Assembly (NCBI GenBank): GCA_030452275.1
Contig: JAKDMR010000172.1
Span: forward strand, 1 to 5,294
Reading direction: 5' to 3'
Source: Candidatus Nitrosocosmicus sp.
Lineage (GTDB): Archaea; Thermoproteota; Nitrososphaeria; Nitrososphaerales; Nitrososphaeraceae
DNA: 5,294 bases
The notes beneath the pieces are model-generated. The model saw only the letters and a list, made by a program, of their open reading frames with translations. It was not told the DNA's origin and made no database searches. The translations under genes were made by a program, and so were the position numbers. Positions 1 to 4,489 of this stretch are shown here, one piece after another (position 1 is the stretch's first letter; each line of letters opens with the position of its first letter).

Positions 1-36
1 ATAATATTCTATAGAAATGATGAATGTAAATTCTGA

Positions 37-1380
37 TTGAAAACTACATCTCAATTATTTTTGAAATCTAGAAAAAAATGGAATACGATGGGTACATCTA
101 GAATCCAGCCAGTAGAACAAACTTTAGAAAAAGTAAATTCCTTGATTCATGAAATTGGGATTACAAGAATTGCAGATATTACAAATATGGATAGACTTAG
201 AATACCTAATTTTTCAGCCGTATTGCCTGGAACTGAGGATTACATCTGGGTATATAGTGGGAAGGGCCCAACGAAAAACCATGCAAGGGCTAGTGTTATT
301 ATGGAAAGCATTGAAAGGTTCTCATCATTACCTGCAAATTATGACGGAAAAATTCAAAGGGGAACTTTTAAAGAATTATCTCAAAGTTATAGTGTTCTAG
401 AATATGATGAAGTAGTGGAACCAGTTTCATTCCACTTAAATGAAGAAATGATAATGGACTATTGTATCGGTTATGATTTATTGAATAACACGGAAGTATT
501 GGTGCCTGCTCCATTGGCAATTTTCAGATATACTCCATCGCCGCCATCAGTAAATCCTTACTCTTTTTTCCATACGAATGGATTGGCTTCTGGGAATGTA
601 CTCGAAGAAGCAATTTGTCACGCCCTATGCGAAGTTGTAGAAAGAGACGCAGTGAGTTTGGCGGAATTCACTTCTAGTGCATTTCAGTATCATGTATTGA
701 AAACTGTTGAAAATTCGCTCATAAAAAGGGGTTTTCAATTAAAGCCATTTGACTCAAAGAATTTTATGGATGATGATTCGATTTATCCAGAAATTGTTCT
801 GAACAGCATCGAACACGTTCCTATCAAGAGAGTCGTCAATAGATTTAGACGTTCTCAAATACCATTGACAGTAAAGGATATTACTTCCGACCTCGGAATT
901 CCGACTTTCATAGCAAGTAGTGCCGAGTGGGTTAATCATGATTATGGATATCTGGTAGAAGGTCATGGTACTCATCCAGATGCACGAATTGCACTGATGA
1001 GGGCTATAACAGAGGTATCCCAATCAAGAGCAGCTAATATTCAAGGTTCAAGGGATGATCTAAGAAAGATGAAATATGATCCTGAAAATAGTGATGAAAA
1101 CAGATCTTGGCAATTCATAAGATCAAAGGAAAAGAAATCATTTTCAGATGTTCACACATTTTCCTATGATGATATATTAGACGATATAAAACTTATTCTG
1201 AGTAATTTAAAAGCAAGAGGTCTGAAAAAAGCTATAGTAGTAAACTTGACTAATACAAAACTAAATATCCCAGTTATTAGGGTTATTGTCCCTGGGTTGG
1301 AAACATTCAAAATAAATAAAGCAGTTATCGGCCAAAGAGCTAAGGAAAGTGTCAAAAAATGGTTAGCTCCAAACCTATAA
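37..1380 (+). CDS. ycaO: YcaO-domain ATP-dependent backbone-modifying enzyme (TfuA-associated)
   Basis: YcaO enzymes use ATP to phosphorylate a peptide amide oxygen. With a TfuA partner the outcome is usually a thioamide; in methanogens the pair thioamidates a glycine of McrA. The 447-residue frame shows the whole domain: an N-terminal GTSR...TLE segment (residues 19-31), SGKG (74-77), the nucleotide/Mg-binding ESIER (90-94), NGLASGN (181-187), EEAI...CEVVERDA (190-205), DITSDLGIPTF (281-291), EGHGTH (308-313), the ExxQ motif EVSQSR (326-331) and PGLE (419-422). The C-terminus (KWLAPNL) lacks the PxPxP tail typical of azoline-forming YcaOs, which fits a TfuA type. The start is uncertain: TTG 37 directly follows an in-frame stop, and TTG 61 or ATG 88 are alternatives. 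Homologous sequence seems to begin before ATG 88, so a TTG start is favoured. Its stop lies inside tfuA. The family call is firm; the substrate is unknown. Confidence 0.93.
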   Translation: MKTTSQLFLKSRKKWNTMGTSRIQPVEQTLEKVNSLIHEIGITRIADITNMDRLRIPNFSAVLPGTEDYIWVYSGKGPTKNHARASVIMESIERFSSLPANYDGKIQRGTFKELSQSYSVLEYDEVVEPVSFHLNEEMIMDYCIGYDLLNNTEVLVPAPLAIFRYTPSPPSVNPYSFFHTNGLASGNVLEEAICHALCEVVERDAVSLAEFTSSAFQYHVLKTVENSLIKRGFQLKPFDSKNFMDDDSIYPEIVLNSIEHVPIKRVVNRFRRSQIPLTVKDITSDLGIPTFIASSAEWVNHDYGYLVEGHGTHPDARIALMRAITEVSQSRAANIQGSRDDLRKMKYDPENSDENRSWQFIRSKEKKSFSDVHTFSYDDILDDIKLILSNLKARGLKKAIVVNLTNTKLNIPVIRVIVPGLETFKINKAVIGQRAKESVKKWLAPNL

Positions 1381-2018
1381 TATTTTTAGGACCGTCTCTA
1401 TCAAGAGAAAAAGCAAAAAAAATTCTGGACGCAGATTACAGACTACCAGCTAAAAAAGGAGACCTCCTACAGTTGATACTAAAGGAAGTTAATATAGTTG
1501 GATTGGTTGACGGATATTTTCTTCAGGATTATCCACCTACACCTATCGAAGTGTATAATTTAGTCAGAAAAAGAACAGTAAAGGTTTTCGGATCATCGAG
1601 TTTGGGTGCACTTAGGGCAGTTGAACTCGGCAAATATGGAATGATAGGAATAGGAAAAATTTTTAGACTATTTAGGGATGGACTTTTGGACTCTGATGAT
1701 GAAGTTGCTGTGACGTTTACGGATTATACAAATTACAAATCCGAAGCATTGATTGACATTAGATACAATTTGTTTTTGGCTCAAAAATGTAAGATCATAG
1801 ACAATAGGACCGGAAGGTCGATCCTTAAAGTATCGAAACAGACATATTTTCCTTATAGGACATACGAAGATATTTTGGACAAATGTAAATTAAAATATCC
1901 TGAAATCAGTTTGCAGCTTGAAAGCTTTAAAGATTATATCCTAAACAATAAAAAGAGTTTGAAGGAAAGGGATGCTGTGCGATTATTAAAACACATCAAA
2001 AGTATCCATGACCCTTGA
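1359..2018 (+). CDS. tfuA: TfuA-like protein, sulfur-delivery partner of YcaO
   Basis: TfuA proteins (named from the trifolitoxin locus of Rhizobium) accompany YcaO and are thought to supply or channel sulfide for thioamide formation. The 219-residue protein carries the family signature in order: IIFLGPSLSREKA (residues 7-19), a P-A-K-K-G-D-L-L stretch (30-37), VDGYF (50-54), FGSSSLGALRAVEL (77-90), GMIGIGKIF (94-102), RDGLLDSDDEVAV (106-118) and EALIDIR (129-135). The last 80 residues are less conserved, lysine-rich and probably helical. The ATG at 1359 lies 22 nt before the ycaO stop in another frame, so the two are almost certainly co-transcribed and translationally coupled; only a weak purine-rich AAGGAAAG precedes it. 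A gene-length overlap with ycaO is the strongest context for joint function. Whether this pair acts on a protein or a small peptide cannot be told from the window. Confidence 0.92.
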   Translation: MVSSKPIIFLGPSLSREKAKKILDADYRLPAKKGDLLQLILKEVNIVGLVDGYFLQDYPPTPIEVYNLVRKRTVKVFGSSSLGALRAVELGKYGMIGIGKIFRLFRDGLLDSDDEVAVTFTDYTNYKSEALIDIRYNLFLAQKCKIIDNRTGRSILKVSKQTYFPYRTYEDILDKCKLKYPEISLQLESFKDYILNNKKSLKERDAVRLLKHIKSIHDP

Positions 2019-2033
2019 TATCCATAAAGTTAA

Positions 2034-2041
2034 TTTTATAT
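2034..2041 (+). promoter_or_regulatory. Archaeal TATA-like box for the membrane-protein gene
   Basis: TTTTATAT centred near 2038, about 32 nt before the ATG at 2070, would place transcription initiation around 2063-2067. The transcript would be leaderless or nearly so. There is no Shine-Dalgarno-like sequence before the ATG, which agrees. It suggests that the membrane protein is not simply the third gene of the ycaO-tfuA operon. Confidence 0.5.
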
Positions 2042-2069
2042 TCGCTCCAATTTATCTACAATATTACTC

Positions 2070-2648
2070 ATGAATAATATCTTGACCAATTTTTTTCATA
2101 GTATTGAATCACGGTATGTTTACATAATATTTTTCTATTTTTCAGCATTCATGATGTTGTATATAACAATGTTTGGAATGTATTGGAGTTGGGTAGAATA
2201 CGATAAAACCGGTGCATTAAATATAGGCGAAATAATCGTAAAGAATGATTTAATCTTTGATGGATCTGGCAAATTGGTTACCTATCTTGCAATTTTCTCG
2301 GTGATTACCTGGTTTTGTGTTACCAAAATCGGTTATAGCAGAGTAAAGAGTACACCTAAAATAGTCCGATCCGTATTATCTGTATTATCGATTATCTTGA
2401 TAGTTGTTGCAGCTTATGAATTTACTTACAATTTTACGGTGTGGGGAGCATTGATTACCGTAAATACAATAAATAACACTTTGAATTTTGATGAAATCAA
2501 TATAAGCTATCCTAACCCTGAAACACCCTGGAATTTAGTTTTTGCGACTAAAATGACCCTTGCAGCTCTAATAATTTCTTGTCATGCTTTTTATATTATT
2601 CATAGAGCAGACAAGAAATCATCTATTTATGTGAAAGAACATCCCTGA
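2070..2648 (+). CDS. Uncharacterised four-helix membrane protein
   Basis: I do not recognise a named family. The 192-residue protein has four clear hydrophobic segments at about residues 17-40, 67-87, 99-118 and 154-177. The N-terminus is short, and the C-terminus is a short charged tail (RADKKSSIYVKEHP). A polar loop of about 26 residues (41-66) lies between helices 1 and 2, and a longer polar loop rich in Asn and Thr (about 130-153, ending in NPETPWN) precedes helix 4. Aromatic residues cluster in helix 1 (YVYIIFFYF) and after helix 3 (YEFTYNFTVW). One histidine (H172) and one acidic residue (E117) sit in or at the edge of helices and could be functional. It lies 51 nt after tfuA on the same strand, but with its own TATA-like box and a near-leaderless ATG. 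A role in transport of a YcaO-TfuA product is possible but unsupported, since it resembles no known exporter family. Confidence 0.8.
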   Translation: MNNILTNFFHSIESRYVYIIFFYFSAFMMLYITMFGMYWSWVEYDKTGALNIGEIIVKNDLIFDGSGKLVTYLAIFSVITWFCVTKIGYSRVKSTPKIVRSVLSVLSIILIVVAAYEFTYNFTVWGALITVNTINNTLNFDEINISYPNPETPWNLVFATKMTLAALIISCHAFYIIHRADKKSSIYVKEHP

Positions 2649-2662
2649 ATTATATGTATGTG

Positions 2663-2718
2663 CTCCTCTCCTCTTCCTTAACCACTCTTCCCTCTCATCC
2701 AAAACTCCTTCCTTTCTT
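2663..2718 (+). terminator. Pyrimidine-rich G-free tract, possible terminator region
   Basis: Fifty-six consecutive bases contain no G, and 48 of them are C or T. The tract starts 15 nt after the stop codon of the membrane-protein gene. Archaeal termination favours T-rich non-template strands without a required hairpin, so a 3'-end role is plausible. However, the tract is C/T mixed rather than an oligo-T run, so the assignment is tentative. Confidence 0.35.
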
Positions 2719-2752
2719 GCATGTAGCATAAAACCTAGATTCTATCGAAAAA

Positions 2753-2772
2753 AATTCAAGAATTCAAGAATT
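2753..2772 (+). repeat. Tandem AATTCAAG repeat, 2.5 copies
   Basis: AATTCAAG occurs at 2753-2760 and again at 2761-2768, followed by the half unit AATT (2769-2772). It lies in non-coding DNA ahead of the phosphodiesterase gene. It may be a slippage product or a tandem binding site. Confidence 0.6.
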
Positions 2773-2925
2773 TGCTTATTCTCAAAGTGATTGGAAATTG
2801 CTATTCACAGATTGCAAGGGTTGTTTATCTCATACTAATATCATATTTTGGTACTTGTATTTGGTATTGGTCTAGTTGTTTTTTGAATGTTACCTGACCA
2901 AGTGTCACTTATGAAAATCACAAGA

Positions 2926-2933
2926 TTTTTTAT
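2926..2933 (+). promoter_or_regulatory. TATA-like box ahead of the GTG start of the phosphodiesterase
   Basis: TTTTTTAT is centred about 26 nt before GTG 2956, the spacing expected for an archaeal leaderless transcript starting at that codon. It therefore supports the short form of the downstream protein over starts at 2887, 2911 or 2935. The element is T-rich rather than a canonical TATA box, so confidence is limited. Confidence 0.35.
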
Positions 2934-2955
2934 GATGATTAAAAAGCTATTGATA

Positions 2956-3492
2956 GTGAAAATCGGAGCAATCTCGGATACACATGATGATGTTGAAAAT
3001 ACTGAAAGAGCAATAAATATTTTTAACTTGATGAAAGTAGATCATGTTTTCCATGCAGATGATTACGTGTATCCCGGAATGATTAATTTATTTAAGAAAT
3101 TAGACAAAGAGATAAAATTCTATGGTGTTAGGGGGAACAATGATGGGGAATTGATGGGTATAACAAAACAGTTTGATGAAATTAAAAATGCTCAATTTCT
3201 AAATGAATTTGGAAAACTCAATTTATTCAAAAAAATAGGCGTATACCATGGAACAAACTCTGATTTGTCAGGATCCTTATTGGAAAGTCAATTATTCGAC
3301 ATTTTGATACTCGGTCATACCCATATCAAAAGAATTGAAAAAATGGGCAAAACACTTGTGCTAAATCCTGGACCCTTGAACAGGGATTTCTTTTCCAAAA
3401 AAACTAATGACGGTCCTTGCATAATCATCTATGATGAAAAGCGCAATACGGCAGAATTTGTAGACATTAATAGTACTAAAAACACAATGTAA
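2956..3492 (+). CDS. YfcE/MJ0936-type metallophosphoesterase
   Basis: A calcineurin-like fold phosphodiesterase with a two-metal centre, probably cytosolic. MJ0936 and YfcE hydrolyse model phosphodiesters, and the natural substrate is often unknown. Counting from GTG 2956, the motifs are SDTH (residues 7-10), HADD (33-36), RGNND (59-63), YHGT (97-100), GHTH (120-123) and LNPGP (136-140). All expected metal ligands (D8, H10, D36, N61, H98, H121, H123) are present. The usual glycine of the GD motif is replaced by Asp (D35), a single-base difference (GAT versus GGT). The 178-residue length is normal for the family. The frame is open back to ATG 2887 with further ATGs at 2911, 2932 and 2935, but homologues typically begin MKIG-ISDTH, which corresponds to the GTG, and a TATA-like element fits that start. 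The gene stands alone with more than 200 nt of non-coding DNA before it. Confidence 0.87.
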   Translation: MKIGAISDTHDDVENTERAINIFNLMKVDHVFHADDYVYPGMINLFKKLDKEIKFYGVRGNNDGELMGITKQFDEIKNAQFLNEFGKLNLFKKIGVYHGTNSDLSGSLLESQLFDILILGHTHIKRIEKMGKTLVLNPGPLNRDFFSKKTNDGPCIIIYDEKRNTAEFVDINSTKNTM

Positions 3493-3519
3493 GATTTCGG
3501 GAAATGATTTGAACTTTGT

Positions 3520-3527
3520 AATTTTAT
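3520..3527 (+). promoter_or_regulatory. TATA-like box ahead of the 37-codon ORF
   Basis: AATTTTAT is centred near 3523, 24 nt before the ATG at 3547. That is close to the spacing for a leaderless archaeal transcript and supports the small ORF being expressed. It could equally be background AT richness. Confidence 0.3.
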
Positions 3528-3539
3528 TCCGTTGATAAC

Positions 3540-3553
3540 AGCTCAAATGAGCT
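3540..3553. repeat. Perfect inverted repeat spanning a start codon
   Basis: AGCTCA-AA-TGAGCT is a perfect 6-bp inverted repeat with a 2-bp centre, and the ATG at 3547-3549 lies within it. The 14-bp dyad is compact enough for a dimeric repressor. With a TATA-like element about 20 bp upstream it would overlap the predicted transcription start. No regulator gene is adjacent. Confidence 0.5.
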
Positions 3554-3660
3554 CTACAGAGTTTATTCAGAGTGTAAAAGCAAGAACAGCACCAGCAAGA
3601 AGAAAAAAAATATGTGTTGATACTAGTTACTCCTACGATTTAATCACTCAAGGTAAATAA
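3547..3660 (+). CDS. Possible small basic protein of 37 residues
   Basis: An ATG-started frame of 37 codons ends at TAA 3658-3660. The predicted peptide has an acidic/polar start (MSSTEFIQSV), a strongly basic middle (KARTAPARRKKI) and a polar, tyrosine-containing end (CVDTSYSYDLITQGK). It has one cysteine and no membrane segment or signal peptide. A TATA-like box about 24 nt upstream and the overlapping inverted repeat favour real expression. No family is recognised. A chance ORF of this size is common in AT-rich DNA, and it might also be the remnant of a longer gene, so the call is tentative. Its stop lies at the TATA-like box of the next gene, so the two are probably separate transcripts. 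Confidence 0.4.
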   Translation: MSSTEFIQSVKARTAPARRKKICVDTSYSYDLITQGK

Positions 3661-3669
3661 TATATAAAA
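3660..3669 (+). promoter_or_regulatory. TATA box for the CxxC protein gene
   Basis: ATATATAAAA is the best archaeal TATA match in the window. Initiation about 25 nt downstream (around 3690) would give a leader of some 20 nt before GTG 3713. Confidence 0.55.
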
Positions 3670-3702
3670 TCATTGATATGGTACTCTGTTATCACATGAA
3701 CC

Positions 3703-3707
3703 GAGGG
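3703..3707 (+). promoter_or_regulatory. Shine-Dalgarno site deciding the GTG start at 3713
   Basis: GAGGG sits 5 nt before GTG 3713, a good position for pairing with the archaeal 16S 3' end. It is the only clear Shine-Dalgarno site in a window where most starts look leaderless. An ATG at 3696 is in another frame and ends after six codons (MNRGKK), with its TGA overlapping the GTG. Confidence 0.5.
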
Positions 3708-3712
3708 AAAAA

Positions 3713-4039
3713 GTGAAATTGAACGAAACAAGTTCTGATAAAAACACCAGATCTGATAATGCTGTTAACATAAATAATGATCAACCTACCCAAGTTGGAA
3801 ATCTTACTGGTCATGATATTAAAGCCAATGAGGTAATTTTGGATGAGAAACTAGCTGCTAACGGTCCGGCGATTCTTGATAAGGAAAATCTTACCAGTGT
3901 TGCTCCGGTGACAGGGTTAACTTCAAACTATTTTTGCTTCGATTGTGGAGCAGTGTTGACTACCATCGAAGACAAAATACAGCATGAATTAATCGAAATT
4001 GAAAGAAAGAATCGAAATGATTTAGAGAACAGCTATTAA
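3713..4039 (+). CDS. Small protein with disordered N-terminus and C-terminal CxxC...H knuckle
   Basis: Not a named family to me. The 108-residue protein has two halves. Residues 1 to about 70 are rich in Asn, Asp, Ser, Thr and Lys and look disordered. Residues 73-100 hold FCFDCG (C75 and C78) followed 13 residues later by H91 in QHELIEIE, within a probable helix. This resembles half of a C2H2-type zinc finger or zinc knuckle (CxxC-x12-H), with the fourth ligand unclear; E92, E95 or a second subunit could supply it. There are no membrane segments and no signal peptide. The GTG start is supported by a Shine-Dalgarno site and a TATA box. The gene is convergent with the 110-residue minus-strand gene. 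A small nucleic-acid- or protein-binding role is a reasonable guess only. Confidence 0.72.
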   Translation: MKLNETSSDKNTRSDNAVNINNDQPTQVGNLTGHDIKANEVILDEKLAANGPAILDKENLTSVAPVTGLTSNYFCFDCGAVLTTIEDKIQHELIEIERKNRNDLENSY

Positions 4040-4081
4040 CTAAGAAAGGGCAGATTAAAGGAAGAAAGTAAATATTGTAAA

Positions 4082-4097
4082 CTTTATTGTTTTTGTT
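4082..4097 (+). terminator. T-rich terminator in the convergent interval
   Basis: TTTATTGTTTTTGTTC begins 43 nt after the stop of the CxxC protein gene and is T-rich without a stem, as archaeal terminators usually are. On the opposite strand, 4075-4042 reads as a T/C-rich stretch that could end transcription of the minus-strand gene. The 108-nt interval thus looks like a two-way terminator region. Confidence 0.45.
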
Positions 4098-4147
4098 CTC
4101 AGAAATGTTTAAGGATTGGGTCCTGCCTTCTAGATTGTTATGATATA

Positions 4148-4480
4148 TTAGGTATCATTATGTTCGTATCTTTGAATATCTATAACTACTTTATCCCCAA
4201 CCTTGATTTTTAGGTCGTCATATTCTTTCATGGTTACTTTGAAAGTAGGGGCATCGCTTACTGCGCCTCCACCAAACATATTAGATATATTTGACATAGC
4301 TTTAGGCAGATTCTTCATAAGGTCTTCTGGAGAATTAAAAGCCATTACATTAGAACCAAAAGGATTCATTTGCTTATCACCAGATTTTAAATATTCATTT
4401 GGATCCTTGAATGATACGTATATATAAGGAGACCCATCAGTGGATGCTTCAATTTTGGCAACTATGAATTCTTTTTTCAT
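4148..4480 (-). CDS. Conserved-type small soluble protein of 110 residues, function unknown
   Basis: I associate this kind of sequence with conserved hypothetical proteins of Thaumarchaeota but cannot name a function. It begins FIVAKIEASTDGSPYIYVSF (residues 5-24), an apparent beta hairpin. A Pro/Asn/Gly segment NPFGSNVMAF (39-48), a helix SPEDLMKNLPKAMSNI (50-65) and a glycine turn MFGGG (68-72) follow. A second beta-rich part (APTFKVTMKEYDDLKIKVGDKVVIDI) ends the fold. The VGDKVVIDI end resembles the last strands of small beta-barrel domains. It has no cysteine, membrane segment or signal peptide. ATG 4480 has a TATA-like box about 28 nt upstream and no Shine-Dalgarno site, so the mRNA is probably leaderless. 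The gene lies 9 nt downstream of the broken dehydrogenase on the same strand but has its own promoter, which overlaps that gene's 3' end. Confidence 0.8.
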   Translation of the reverse strand: MKKEFIVAKIEASTDGSPYIYVSFKDPNEYLKSGDKQMNPFGSNVMAFNSPEDLMKNLPKAMSNISNMFGGGAVSDAPTFKVTMKEYDDLKIKVGDKVVIDIQRYEHNDT

Positions 4481-4489
4481 TTATACTTA

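Larger units (their letters stand above)
2649..2955. other. Non-coding interval with pyrimidine tract and short repeats
   Basis: This gap of about 300 nt has no convincing gene. From left to right it holds a G-free, pyrimidine-rich stretch (2663-2718), a tandem AATTCAAG repeat (2753-2772), two copies of TTTGGTA (2847-2853 and 2860-2866), and a T-rich promoter-like element (2926-2933). If the phosphodiesterase instead starts at ATG 2887, the last 69 nt are coding. No tRNA-like cloverleaf and no paired C/D-box set was seen. Confidence 0.6.

Noticed and set aside
17..36. ATGATGA followed nine bases later by CTGA, resembling a C box and D' box of an archaeal C/D guide RNA.
   Set aside because: No matching C' and D boxes follow at suitable spacing, and the stretch is the promoter/start region of ycaO.
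754..1355. Minus-strand frames of 89 and 63 codons opposite ycaO.
   Set aside because: They lie opposite conserved YcaO motifs and show no family resemblance or promoter.
2654..2731. A 25-codon ATG frame through the pyrimidine-rich tract.
   Set aside because: It is open only because the tract lacks G and is low in A; the product is a Leu/Ser/Pro-rich low-complexity peptide with no promoter or Shine-Dalgarno support.
3494..3505. ATTTC-GG-GAAAT small inverted repeat just after the phosphodiesterase stop, as a hairpin terminator.
   Set aside because: The stem is only five mostly A-T pairs with a two-base loop and no immediate T run, so it is not convincing.
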